A stretch of DNA of 64,000 nucleotides from OLB23 sp965230965 (GTDB lineage Bacteria; Patescibacteriota; Microgenomatia; UBA1406; HO2-37-13b). The position numbers and the translations under genes are program-made. The stretch covers positions 186,001 through 250,000 of the forward strand of contig OZ246401.1 of NCBI GenBank assembly GCA_965230965.1. Direction: 5' to 3'. The notes below the pieces were generated by a model that made no database searches, had not been told where the DNA came from, and worked only from the letters and a program-made list of their open reading frames with translations. Below, one piece after another: positions 32,820-41,528 of this stretch. The number at the start of each line of letters is the position of its first letter. Position 1 is the stretch's first letter.

Positions 32820-35800
32820 ATGCCAGTTCTAGATTTTTTTAAGAAAAAACCGGCTAGTGGTACGGGTGACAATCAGGTTGCCGCAGAGCCACAGAATCAG
32901 GTTCAACAACCCACCCAACAAGTCAGTGAAACTACAGTCGCGATGGGTCAAACGCAATCATATAATGGAATAGGAAATCCACCAGGTGGTCAGGCATATA
33001 ATGGCATAGGAAATCCTCCTGCACCTAAGGTTCCCGACATGCCAGTTGCTCCAACTCCAGTAGTTACACCACAAGTACAAGCGCCGGCAGCACCAGTTAA
33101 TCCAGCTCCTACGCCAACTGATCCCAGTGCTACACCCACCAATCCAAACGTGGCGCCAGTCGATCCTAGCGCAGCACAAACAGACAAGCCTGCAGATCCG
33201 AATGCTGCGCCAGTCGATCCGAATGCACCAAAAGATGATTCTGCCATCGATCCACAAAAAAGAACTGAGCTTGATCTCATGACACATCTCACACAGCGCT
33301 CCAATCGTATTTTTATGGCTGCACAGCAAAAAGCCAAAGAGTTAAAAAGTGAGTTTGTTGATTCTGAGCATGTGCTGCATGGTTTGCTTGCGGACCCAGA
33401 GATTTATAAGCTTTTTACTGAGAAAAAAATTCCGCCACAGATTATTGACCAAGAACTTGATAAGGTCTATCAGAAAGGGAATAGCGACAAAACTCCTTTG
33501 CCCTCCCCACGCGTAAAACGCATTCTTGAAAATGCGCTCGTGACAGCCAGAAAACTTGGCTATGAATTTATTTCTCCAGAACATATTTTATTAGCACTAT
33601 TTGAAGAAGGTGAAGGCGTTGGTGCACGCACATTGGCAAAGCTTGGTATGAAAAAAGAGGATCTGAACAAACAGATCACTGGCAAAAAAGAAGGTGTCGA
33701 AGGTAAAGAAGGCGCTGCGGGTAAAGATTCAAGTAGAAGTATGCTTGAACAATTTACAAATGATTTAACGCTCAAGGCAGAGCAAGGACAGCTTGACCCT
33801 GTAGTTGAGCGATCAGAAGTTATTGAGCGTGTCATACATATTATTTCTCGCCGTACAAAAAATAATCCAGCATTAGTTGGTGAGGCGGGCGTGGGTAAAA
33901 CAGCAATTGTAGAGGGTCTGGCGCAAAAGATTGTGAAGAAAGAAGTGCCAGAATCATTAATTGGTAAACGCATTTTGCAACTTGACCTAATGAGCATGAT
34001 TGCAGGCGCATCACATAGAGGTGAATTTGAGGAGCGCATGAAGAAGATTATTGAAGAAATAACAAATTCACAAGGCAAAATCATTCTTTTTATTGATGAA
34101 ATCCACAATTTAGTAGGTGCTGGAGCTGGAGGCGAAGGCGCATTGGATGCTTCAAATTTCTTAAAACCAGCGCTAGCGCGGGGTGAGCTTCAACTTATTG
34201 GTGCAACTACACTAACTGAATATAGAAAATATGTTGAAAAAGACCCTGCTCTGGAACGCCGCTTCCAACCAGTTATCGTCCCAGAACCAACAGAAGAACA
34301 GACAATAAAGATGGTGAAGGCACTGCGTGATAAATACGAAGCCTTCCATCGTGTTAAAATTCCAGATGAATCCATTGACGCTGCGGTCAAACTTTCGAAG
34401 CGCTATGTAGGTGACCGCTTCTTACCAGACAAGGCAATCGATCTTATTGATGAGGCCGGTGCAGCAGTCCGATTGCCGCTAATTTCTCTTCCAGAAGAGA
34501 TTCGTTCCATTGAAGAGCGTCAAAAACAGCTCCAGCAAGAGCTTGAGGAAGTTGAAAAAAGAGGTGATCGCGTACGTGCTAGTATTTTGAAACCAAAAAT
34601 TGACGATATCACTGCCGATCTTAAGATCAAGCAAGATGATTACGCACAAAAGAAGTCACAAACGACAACAAGTGTTAGCGAACAGGCAATCAAAGATATT
34701 ATCGCCCGCTGGACAGGCATTCCTGTATCGCGCATAAGCGAATCTGAGGTAGAAAAACTTACTAAACTTGAAGACATTATTCATGAGCGTCTTATTAATC
34801 AAGAAAACGCCGTTGGCCCTGTGGCACAAGCTGTTCGACGCGGACGTGCTGGGCTCAAATCCAACAATCGTCCAATTGGAAGTTTTGTATTCCTTGGTCC
34901 GACTGGTGTAGGTAAAACCGAACTTTCCAAGACGCTCGCAGAAGTGCTCTTTGGTCAAGAAGAAGCAATGATTCGCTTTGACATGACCGAATACATGGAA
35001 AAACATGAGGTTGCAAAACTTCTCGGTGCCCCTCCGGGATATGTAGGTTATGAAGAGGGTGGGAAACTTACAGAGGCCGTGCGACGAAAGCCATATTCAG
35101 TCGTACTTTTTGATGAAGTAGAAAAGGCACATCCAGATATTTTCAATATCTTGCTTCAGATTCTTGATGATGGTCGCTTGACTGATAATAAAGGTCATGT
35201 CGTCTCCTTCAAGAATACAGTTGTTATCTGTACCTCAAACATTGGTACAAAAATGATTCAAGACGATATTCTTGCTGACGGTCAAGTTGATATTGAGGAG
35301 CCAACCTTACTCTCGACATATACCTTTTCACCACGAGGTCGTCAGATCATGACGATCATGGGTAAGGTATTTGAAAGAGAATCAGCTCAAGAACCTTGGA
35401 AGCCGACGATGTTACTTGATTATTTTGCCGGCCAGAAAATTGAAGGTGAACCACAAGCTGATGGTAAGCCAGCAGCTAATTTACCCGACTTCCCTAGTAA
35501 GGAGTTCGATACACACTCAATTTCACCAAAAGGTGTTGAAATGATTACGAGCGGTGGACAAATGTTCCAGCGCACTGCGACAACAGCAAAGGTATGGAAG
35601 GCACTTTCGCTTATTGACTACTTTAAGGATGGCGTTGTTATCAATGCTCTTCCTGATGCACCAGAACAGCAGTTGCCTACGGCAAAGCTAAAAACACAGG
35701 CATTCTCTGCCCAAGAGATGGAAGTCATTAGCTTCCGTGATCGTTTCTGGAAAAGGAAAGATGGCGAGACAAATTGGGAAACTGGCACATTAAAAGATTA

Positions 35801-36896
35801 CTTCGAAGGCCAAACAATAGACAACGCTTCCCCACAGACAAAGCCAGCTGATGATAAGAAAGTATCAGACCCATCAATGCCGTCTGATACGAAAACTGAA
35901 AAGCCAGCTGAAGCAAAAACTGAAGAGGCAAAGCCAGAAGAACCTAAAGTCGAAGCCGCCTTCCCTATAAACTACTGGGATATTCATGCCTTCAATCCTG
36001 ATGGGAGCGAGGTAATTATCGTCGGCGAAAAGATTTGGTCTAAAGCAGCAGGACAAACATCATGGAAGATGCAAAGTCTCGCTGAGTACTTTGGCAAAGA
36101 TTTCCCACTCGATAAAGAAATGACCGAAAAACGAAAGATTGAAGACGAACTTTCTAAGAATCAATATGAAAAGACAAAAACGAAGGTCATGGATGAGCTT
36201 CGCAAGTTCTTCCGCCCCGAATTGATCAATCGTTTTGACGAGGTTATTATCTTCGAACCCCTCAAATATCAACACATGATGCAGATTGCTGAGTTACAAA
36301 TGAAATCAGTACAAAAACTTCTAGAAGAACAAAATATTGGCTTTGCCTGGACCGAGGCAACAAAGAAAGAAATTGTACGACAAGGCTTTGATCCACTATA
36401 TGGTGCAAGACCACTTAAGAGAACAATTCAAAAGCTTATTGAAAACCCAATTTCTACATTAATTATTGAACAAAAGCTTAAAGAGAGCGACCTTGTGAAT
36501 GTAGATTTCGATGGCGAAAGCTTTGTATTCAATATCGAGAAAGTAACCTTCGTTAAAGAAGAAGATTTGAAGAAACAAAAGATTCGTAAATTCGAATGCG
36601 TTGATTCACACTTCGCTTTTGAGACAGAAGTAGTCGAAAATGCCACGATTGTCTGTCCTATCAATGCAGCCGAGAAAGTCCAAGAAATTGTTGTAGCACC
36701 TGTTGTAGATCCTGAGAAGCCAACCGACACAAAGGATGATAAGGTTAAGCAGGATCAGGAAGCTGATGTGAAAAATCCTAATGAAATGAAAAAACCTGAA
36801 GAGGATAAAAAGATGGAAGAACCAGCATTAGAAACTAAAGAAGAAAAGAAAGATGATACACAAAAACCTACTATCCCAGCAAATCCATCTGCCTAA
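32820..36896 (+). CDS. ClpC/ClpB-like AAA+ ATPase with repeat insertion in the second AAA+ domain
   Basis: 1358 residues, far above the usual 800-870. Residues 1-145: Pro/Ala/Gln-rich region with two YNGIGNPP repeats. About 150-275: Clp N-domain pair (HVLHGLL, HILLALF). D1: Walker A GEAGVGKT (about 354), Walker B FIDEIH. D2: Walker A GPTGVGKTE (about 693), Walker B LFDEVEKAH (about 761), sensor region ICTSNIG (about 803). Directly after it, about 815-1100 is an insertion with four copies of a 45-residue repeat near 833, 898, 960 and 1056, the last after a Glu/Lys/Pro linker. The D2 then resumes (KVMDELRKFFRPELINRFDE) with the small domain GARPLKRTIQ. A C-terminal extension of about 170 residues carries two Cys and a charged tail. 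Remodelling/unfolding ATPase; no clpP in view. Confidence 0.9.
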   Translation: MPVLDFFKKKPASGTGDNQVAAEPQNQVQQPTQQVSETTVAMGQTQSYNGIGNPPGGQAYNGIGNPPAPKVPDMPVAPTPVVTPQVQAPAAPVNPAPTPTDPSATPTNPNVAPVDPSAAQTDKPADPNAAPVDPNAPKDDSAIDPQKRTELDLMTHLTQRSNRIFMAAQQKAKELKSEFVDSEHVLHGLLADPEIYKLFTEKKIPPQIIDQELDKVYQKGNSDKTPLPSPRVKRILENALVTARKLGYEFISPEHILLALFEEGEGVGARTLAKLGMKKEDLNKQITGKKEGVEGKEGAAGKDSSRSMLEQFTNDLTLKAEQGQLDPVVERSEVIERVIHIISRRTKNNPALVGEAGVGKTAIVEGLAQKIVKKEVPESLIGKRILQLDLMSMIAGASHRGEFEERMKKIIEEITNSQGKIILFIDEIHNLVGAGAGGEGALDASNFLKPALARGELQLIGATTLTEYRKYVEKDPALERRFQPVIVPEPTEEQTIKMVKALRDKYEAFHRVKIPDESIDAAVKLSKRYVGDRFLPDKAIDLIDEAGAAVRLPLISLPEEIRSIEERQKQLQQELEEVEKRGDRVRASILKPKIDDITADLKIKQDDYAQKKSQTTTSVSEQAIKDIIARWTGIPVSRISESEVEKLTKLEDIIHERLINQENAVGPVAQAVRRGRAGLKSNNRPIGSFVFLGPTGVGKTELSKTLAEVLFGQEEAMIRFDMTEYMEKHEVAKLLGAPPGYVGYEEGGKLTEAVRRKPYSVVLFDEVEKAHPDIFNILLQILDDGRLTDNKGHVVSFKNTVVICTSNIGTKMIQDDILADGQVDIEEPTLLSTYTFSPRGRQIMTIMGKVFERESAQEPWKPTMLLDYFAGQKIEGEPQADGKPAANLPDFPSKEFDTHSISPKGVEMITSGGQMFQRTATTAKVWKALSLIDYFKDGVVINALPDAPEQQLPTAKLKTQAFSAQEMEVISFRDRFWKRKDGETNWETGTLKDYFEGQTIDNASPQTKPADDKKVSDPSMPSDTKTEKPAEAKTEEAKPEEPKVEAAFPINYWDIHAFNPDGSEVIIVGEKIWSKAAGQTSWKMQSLAEYFGKDFPLDKEMTEKRKIEDELSKNQYEKTKTKVMDELRKFFRPELINRFDEVIIFEPLKYQHMMQIAELQMKSVQKLLEEQNIGFAWTEATKKEIVRQGFDPLYGARPLKRTIQKLIENPISTLIIEQKLKESDLVNVDFDGESFVFNIEKVTFVKEEDLKKQKIRKFECVDSHFAFETEVVENATIVCPINAAEKVQEIVVAPVVDPEKPTDTKDDKVKQDQEADVKNPNEMKKPEEDKKMEEPALETKEEKKDDTQKPTIPANPSA

Positions 36897-37206
36897 TACA
36901 ACACCAGGAGCACCTGATATTGTGGTAAAAGGACCTTTACGACCAGAATTAGCACAAGCAGGTTTGGGTGGCATTATATCTTTGCTACTTTCCTTTCTTT
37001 ATGCAATCGCAGCTGTTATTCTTTTTTTTATATTTGTTTGGGGAGGATATGATATTTTAACTTCACAAGGTAATGAAGAAAAACTCAGTAGTGGTTCTCA
37101 AAAAATTTCATCGGGTGTTATTGGATTTATCTTATTAGTTTTAGCATTTTTCTTGACACGCATTGTTGCATATGTATTTGGACTCGACACTTCATTTATT
37201 TTTTGA
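36853..37206 (+). CDS. Small membrane protein, VirB2/TrbC-pilin-like
   Basis: 117 residues starting inside the 3' end of the clp gene (44-base overlap, different frame). Two hydrophobic helices (about 43-68 and 87-108) joined by a short polar loop (TSQGNEEKLSSGSQKISSG), the two-helix layout of VirB2/TrbC-like pilins common in CPR genomes. No long signal peptide; the first 40 residues are polar with Pro/Gly. A later start (e.g. GTG near 36920) is possible. Exact role unknown. Confidence 0.65.
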   Translation: MIHKNLLSQQIHLPNTTPGAPDIVVKGPLRPELAQAGLGGIISLLLSFLYAIAAVILFFIFVWGGYDILTSQGNEEKLSSGSQKISSGVIGFILLVLAFFLTRIVAYVFGLDTSFIF

Positions 37207-37210
37207 TAAA

Positions 37211-37323
37211 TTGATAACTAAGTTTGACCGTGGTATAATGATTTTGAGTATGAATTGTATCTATAAGCCGTCACAGTAAATTGCGAAAGCATATGGAACC
37301 CGCCCTGTTGGCGGGATTTTTTT
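37211..37323 (+). ncRNA. Strong promoter, about 78-base leader/sRNA and intrinsic terminator
   Basis: TTGATA (37211-37216), 17 bases, extended -10 TGGTATAAT (37231-37239): near-consensus promoter, start near 37246. The RNA holds a possible nine-codon frame (ATG at 37250, MNCIYKPSQ), a GC-GAAA-GC mini-hairpin and then CCCGCC-CTGTT-GGCGGG (37299-37315) with seven T (37317-37323). The kinase ATG is nine bases further. Attenuator for the fusion gene, or a separate small RNA that ends the upstream gene; function not known. Confidence 0.6.
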
Positions 37324-37331
37324 AGCATAAA

Positions 37332-38675
37332 ATGAATATTCTCGATCGTAAAGGTGTAGAAACAGTAGTTCTTTCTATTGGTGGTAGTCTCGTAGTCCCT
37401 AAAACAGGTATAGATGTCGACTTTTTAAAGAAACTTAACGTTTTTATTCGAAAACAAGTCCGCGAAAGCAACAGAAGATTTTTTATTGTCATTGGAGGAG
37501 GCTCCACAGCAAGAGAATACAGAGATGCCGCACGCGATGTCGTCGGTAAAATAAGTGATGAAGATTTAGATTGGATTGGCATCCATTCAACTCGTTTGAA
37601 TGCTCATCTTGTTCGCACAATCTTTCAAGATATTGCAAACCCGCGTATTATTGAAAATTATGATCGCCCACTTATGGGTGCTCGAGAATCTGTAATTATA
37701 GGCTCTGGTTGGAAACCAGGTTGGTCAACAGACTATTGTGCTGCAGTCTTAGCCCGCGACTACAAGGCTTCTCTTATCATCAATCTCTCTAATATCGATT
37801 ATGTATACGATAAAGATCCACGCGAATTCCCAGATGCAAAAATCATTAAACATACAACGTGGGAGTTTTTTGAGGGACTTATTCCAGAAAAATGGATCCC
37901 AGGTACAAATGCGCCATTTGATCCTGTCGCATCACGACTTGCTAAAAAACATGGAACAGCAGTCATTGTAGCCAATGGGAACAATTTTAGTAATTTATCA
38001 CGCATTCTGAATGGGGAAAGCTTCAAGGGTACGGTTATTACCAACTATAAAATCGATGAGACGTTTTACGATAAGGATTACTTTGATTCACAGAGGAAAG
38101 AACGCTGGGCTGCCTTCTCTGAGTCTTTTGTAAGTAAATTTATCATTGATCTGGTCAATTTTTACCGAGCCCTGTGGATCAAACTATTTATCAATCCAAA
38201 GACATGTTTAGATTTAGGCTGTGGTGATGGTGGGTTAGTGCATCATTTGCGAAGATTTGGAATTCAGGCCTTTGGTATAGATGTATCTGAATATGCTCTT
38301 TCTTCGGCAAATAAAGAGATTCAACCTTTCCTTGTTAAGGGTGACATCAAAAAATTACCCTATGAAGATGGCGCCTTCGATCTGGTTATCTCGTTTGATG
38401 TTCTGGAACACATTCAGCGCGCAGAGATAAAAAATGTAGCACAGGAGTCAGCGCGCGTAGCAAAGAAATTTGTTCTGCACAAAATTTATACGACTGAAAA
38501 TTTGTGGATTGAATTTACACAACCAAAAGATTATTCACATATTTCAGTACAAAGCCAAGCATTCTGGCTTAATATCTTTAGATCCCTTGAGAATGTAAGT
38601 GTTGTTAAGAAATACGTATTTAAACTTCCTTCCTTCTTTGAAAGTCTCTTCCTCCTCCGCAAAAAAATAGCATGA
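37332..38675 (+). CDS. UMP-kinase-like amino-acid-kinase domain fused to SAM methyltransferase
   Basis: 447 residues with two domains. 1-240: amino-acid-kinase fold of UMP kinase type (VVLSIGGSLVVP, IVIGGGSTAREYRDAA, STDYCAAVLA, LINLSNIDYVYDKDPREFPDA, GTNAPFDPVASRLA). 265-447: class I methyltransferase (CLDLGCGDGGLVHHL, FGIDVSEYALS, LVISFDVLEHIQ). The kinase half looks intact and like archaeal/alternative UMP kinases rather than E. coli PyrH; it would phosphorylate UMP. The methyltransferase substrate is unknown. Start chosen at the first ATG after the terminator at 37323. Overlaps recF by 4 bases. Confidence 0.82.
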   Translation: MNILDRKGVETVVLSIGGSLVVPKTGIDVDFLKKLNVFIRKQVRESNRRFFIVIGGGSTAREYRDAARDVVGKISDEDLDWIGIHSTRLNAHLVRTIFQDIANPRIIENYDRPLMGARESVIIGSGWKPGWSTDYCAAVLARDYKASLIINLSNIDYVYDKDPREFPDAKIIKHTTWEFFEGLIPEKWIPGTNAPFDPVASRLAKKHGTAVIVANGNNFSNLSRILNGESFKGTVITNYKIDETFYDKDYFDSQRKERWAAFSESFVSKFIIDLVNFYRALWIKLFINPKTCLDLGCGDGGLVHHLRRFGIQAFGIDVSEYALSSANKEIQPFLVKGDIKKLPYEDGAFDLVISFDVLEHIQRAEIKNVAQESARVAKKFVLHKIYTTENLWIEFTQPKDYSHISVQSQAFWLNIFRSLENVSVVKKYVFKLPSFFESLFLLRKKIA

Positions 38676-39712
38676 AACTTACAAGCATCAGCTTAAAGAA
38701 TTTTAGAAATGCAACATCGCTCAACCTTGAACTTGATCCGGGCATAACTTGTCTTGTAGGACCAAATGCACGTGGGAAAACCAATATTCTGGAAGCTATG
38801 TATTTCTTATTGACGGGAAAGGGTATCAAAGAAGATAGACAAGAAGAACTCATTTCTTTTGGCACAAAGGAAGCTGATGTTGAGGGTGTTTTAGAAGACA
38901 AAACATCAACATTGTTGCTCCGTATTCATTTAACACATAATACGCGTGTTGAAAAAGTTTTTATGGTCAATAAATTACGAAAGCAACGATTAGGATATTT
39001 GAAAGAAACTATTCCTTGTGTTCTTTTTTCACCTGCGCTTATATCAGTTATCGATGGTCAACCGTCTGAACGTCGCACATTTATGGACCATATAATAGCG
39101 ACTATTGATATTGAATATAAAAAAAGATTAACAAATTATGAAAATGCATTGCGTAAGAGGAATCGAATTATTGAAAAAACAGAGAATTTAGATAATTTAA
39201 GAAGAGAACTTGTTTTTTGGGATGACTATTTGATTAAAGAAGCAGATTATATTGTCGCAGCAAGAAAAAAATGTGTTGAAAGAATTAATGACAATCCAGT
39301 CCCCGAATTGCCATTTAGTATTACGTACCTTGAAAATACAATATCGCATGCAACACTTGAAGAAAATTTTATGAAACAATATTATCAGAAGCGCACACTT
39401 GTTGGCCCGCAGCGAGATGAATATCGCATTATGTATGATAAGGGTGATGCATCGATTGATGTGCATACATATGCTTCAAGAGGCGAGCAGCGACTTGCAC
39501 TCTTCTGGCTTATTCTTCACCAACTTAATATTTATGTTGCAGATTTGCAAAAAGATCCCATACTTCTCTTGGATGATATCTTTTCCGAATTGGATCAATC
39601 TAACAAGCATCTTATCACTACACACATAAAACGTTTTCAGACTGTTCTCACAACAACCGAGGAAGAATTGGCTGAAAAAGAAGAAATTAAAGGACGTATA
39701 ATCAATATATGA
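38672..39712 (+). CDS. recF: DNA repair protein RecF
   Basis: 346 residues. Walker A VGPNARGKTNILEA, signature region ASRGEQRLALFWLIL and Walker B PILLLDDIFSELD, with a short coiled coil between. RecF helps load RecA at gaps. Slightly shorter than the usual 360-370. Coupled by ATGA overlap to the kinase-methyltransferase fusion and to the next membrane protein, not to dnaN as in many bacteria. Confidence 0.94.
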   Translation: MKLTSISLKNFRNATSLNLELDPGITCLVGPNARGKTNILEAMYFLLTGKGIKEDRQEELISFGTKEADVEGVLEDKTSTLLLRIHLTHNTRVEKVFMVNKLRKQRLGYLKETIPCVLFSPALISVIDGQPSERRTFMDHIIATIDIEYKKRLTNYENALRKRNRIIEKTENLDNLRRELVFWDDYLIKEADYIVAARKKCVERINDNPVPELPFSITYLENTISHATLEENFMKQYYQKRTLVGPQRDEYRIMYDKGDASIDVHTYASRGEQRLALFWLILHQLNIYVADLQKDPILLLDDIFSELDQSNKHLITTHIKRFQTVLTTTEEELAEKEEIKGRIINI

Positions 39713-40128
39713 TGGGGACAGTGTTTATAGTTTTTTTAGTCGGCGTAATCCTTCTTTTAGGTTTTGCATTATGGTTTATTACACGCGCCAACCCGCAGGG
39801 GTGGCGCGGCATGATAGAAAAGAAGCTCGAAGATATCGATCTTCTTGTACAAGGTGGTAGGGAAAATGATATACGCACCGCGCTGATCCAGATGGATGCT
39901 GTATTAGATGCGGTGCTACAGCAATATCGCATTCCCGGCTCTACTCTAGGCGAGCGTTTGAAAAACGCTCGCAAATATTTCGATCGCACAACTTACAATT
40001 CCATTTGGGAAGCCCACAAGCTCCGCAATAAAATCGTACACGAAATTGATTACCGCCCTCCAGTTGCCCATGTAAAACAAAATTACATGGAGCTTAAAAT
40101 GGGTATAAAGCGCTTAATGAGGGCTTAA
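39709..40128 (+). CDS. Membrane-anchored HEPN-like protein
   Basis: 139 residues. One N-terminal membrane helix (about 4-25), then a helical domain with WEAHKLRNKIVHEID. RNKIVH fits the Rx4-6H motif of HEPN domains, many of which are RNases. Fold assignment rests on this motif and on the all-helical pattern only. Overlaps recF by 4 bases. Followed by tRNA-Ser after 20 bases. Confidence 0.6.
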   Translation: MMGTVFIVFLVGVILLLGFALWFITRANPQGWRGMIEKKLEDIDLLVQGGRENDIRTALIQMDAVLDAVLQQYRIPGSTLGERLKNARKYFDRTTYNSIWEAHKLRNKIVHEIDYRPPVAHVKQNYMELKMGIKRLMRA

Positions 40129-40148
40129 TTTGGTACAATAACCTAACT

Positions 40149-40233
40149 GGAAGGGTGCCGGAGCGGCTAAACGGCCAGGTCTCGAAAACCTTGGGGGAGC
40201 AATCCCACGCGAGTTCGAATCTCGCCTCTTCCG
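40149..40233 (+). tRNA. tRNA-Ser(CGA)
   Basis: Acceptor GGAAGGG/CTCTTCC (one G-T pair), anticodon loop CTCGAAA with CGA at 40183-40185, long variable arm (GGGGGAGCAATCCC), T-arm GCGAG-TTCGAAT-CTCGC, discriminator G. No CCA encoded. Confidence 0.94.
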
Positions 40234-40251
40234 CACGGCTTTTCAAAATTT

Positions 40252-40962
40252 ATGAAAATACTTGTTACCGGAGCTTCAGGCGGACTTGGTTCAAAATTGA
40301 GCGAGTTCTTTTTGGAAAATGGCCATTCTGTAATCGGTTTCTATAACACCACAGATCCAGAAAACTTTAGCTGGCAATCACACAAAAATTTTATCGGCGT
40401 TAAATTAGATTTTGTTCTTGTTACGAATCCGGAACCACTTCTTGCACATATTTCGTCAGATATCGATCATGCAATATTTTGTCATGGTATGAATCTTAAT
40501 AAAGATATTTTCGCGTTAGAAAAAAATGACATCCAGTTTTCACATCAAGTAAATTTTATTTCGACTTTTATTCTTGCTCAACAAATCCTAAAAAAATGGA
40601 TTGATACTTCAGCAAAAAATGATAAATCCCTCGTGTATATTGGCTCAGTAGCAACAAAGGGTGGGAGCCCTGATGAACTTGCATATCATTCTGCAAAAAG
40701 AGCAATGGAATCAGCTATGTTATCGTTTGCTCGTGCATATCCTGACCGTAACATTCGCGCAAACGTTATTTCTCCAGGACTTATGGATACAAAGATGGGT
40801 AAAGAAACAATTAAGAATAGGCCTGACGTTTTAGATAGAATTCCTCTTAAAAAATTAGTGGGGGTTGATGAGGTAGTGAAACTTATCGATACTGTAATTT
40901 CATCACCAAGCATTACAGGACAAAATTTCCATATTAACAATGGTCGCTTTAATAGCATATAA
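40252..40962 (+). CDS. Short-chain dehydrogenase/reductase
   Basis: 236 residues. NAD(P)-binding VTGASGGLGSKL, catalytic Ser in YIGSVATKGG and Tyr/Lys in YHSAKRA, then ANVISPGLMDTKM: classical SDR, FabG-like. Substrate unknown. Eighteen bases after tRNA-Ser. Forms a unit with the NUDIX gene (2-base gap) and the GT39 gene after it. Confidence 0.88.
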   Translation: MKILVTGASGGLGSKLSEFFLENGHSVIGFYNTTDPENFSWQSHKNFIGVKLDFVLVTNPEPLLAHISSDIDHAIFCHGMNLNKDIFALEKNDIQFSHQVNFISTFILAQQILKKWIDTSAKNDKSLVYIGSVATKGGSPDELAYHSAKRAMESAMLSFARAYPDRNIRANVISPGLMDTKMGKETIKNRPDVLDRIPLKKLVGVDEVVKLIDTVISSPSITGQNFHINNGRFNSI

Positions 40963-40964
40963 AT

Positions 40965-41528
40965 ATGAAACCACAAAAATGGAAACTCATATCGTCAAAA
41001 GATGTTTCTCCCAGCAAATGGTTTCCTATTGAGGAACGCACATATCTTTTGCCAGATGGCACAGTCGTCGACGACTTCACAGTTACAACTCTTGGGGATT
41101 TTTCACTTATTATTCCAGTAACCCCAAACAAGGAAATTATCTTGATTAATGAATTTAAACCAGGCGCAGATGAAGTCATGTTACAGTTTCCCGCTGGGAT
41201 GCCAGAAGATAATGAGTCTGGTATGGATGCCTTAGCCCAGCGTGAACTTGAAGAAGAAACAGGCATAAGAGTCGAACTTGACCAACTTAGTTACGTAGGA
41301 AAATTTACAGGGTTCAGCACAAAAGGAACCCAGGTTGGCCATTTCTATATTGCAAAAGATTGTATTTTTAATTCGCACCAACATCTTGATACTACTGAAA
41401 ACATTGAAATTGTGACAGTTTCAATTAAAGAACTCGATCGACTTATTGAGTCTAATAAGCTGTGGTGCGCCCACTCGGTGGCCGGCTGGGAATTAGCAAA
41501 AAGGAAATTTCCTGAACTTCTTTCATGA
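40965..41528 (+). CDS. NUDIX hydrolase (ADP-ribose pyrophosphatase-like)
   Basis: 187 residues. NUDIX box at about 84-106: GMPEDNESGMDALAQRELEE then ETGI (GX5EX7REUXEEXGU). The N-terminal part (LPDGTVVDDFTV, IPVTPNKEIILINEF) resembles ADP-ribose/nucleotide-sugar pyrophosphatases. Stop overlaps the next start by 4 bases. Confidence 0.88.
   Translation: MKPQKWKLISSKDVSPSKWFPIEERTYLLPDGTVVDDFTVTTLGDFSLIIPVTPNKEIILINEFKPGADEVMLQFPAGMPEDNESGMDALAQRELEEETGIRVELDQLSYVGKFTGFSTKGTQVGHFYIAKDCIFNSHQHLDTTENIEIVTVSIKELDRLIESNKLWCAHSVAGWELAKRKFPELLS

Noticed and set aside
32958..33337. Minus-strand frames opposite the Pro-rich head of the Clp gene
   Set aside because: Composition is the mirror of Pro/Ala codons and there are no start signals.
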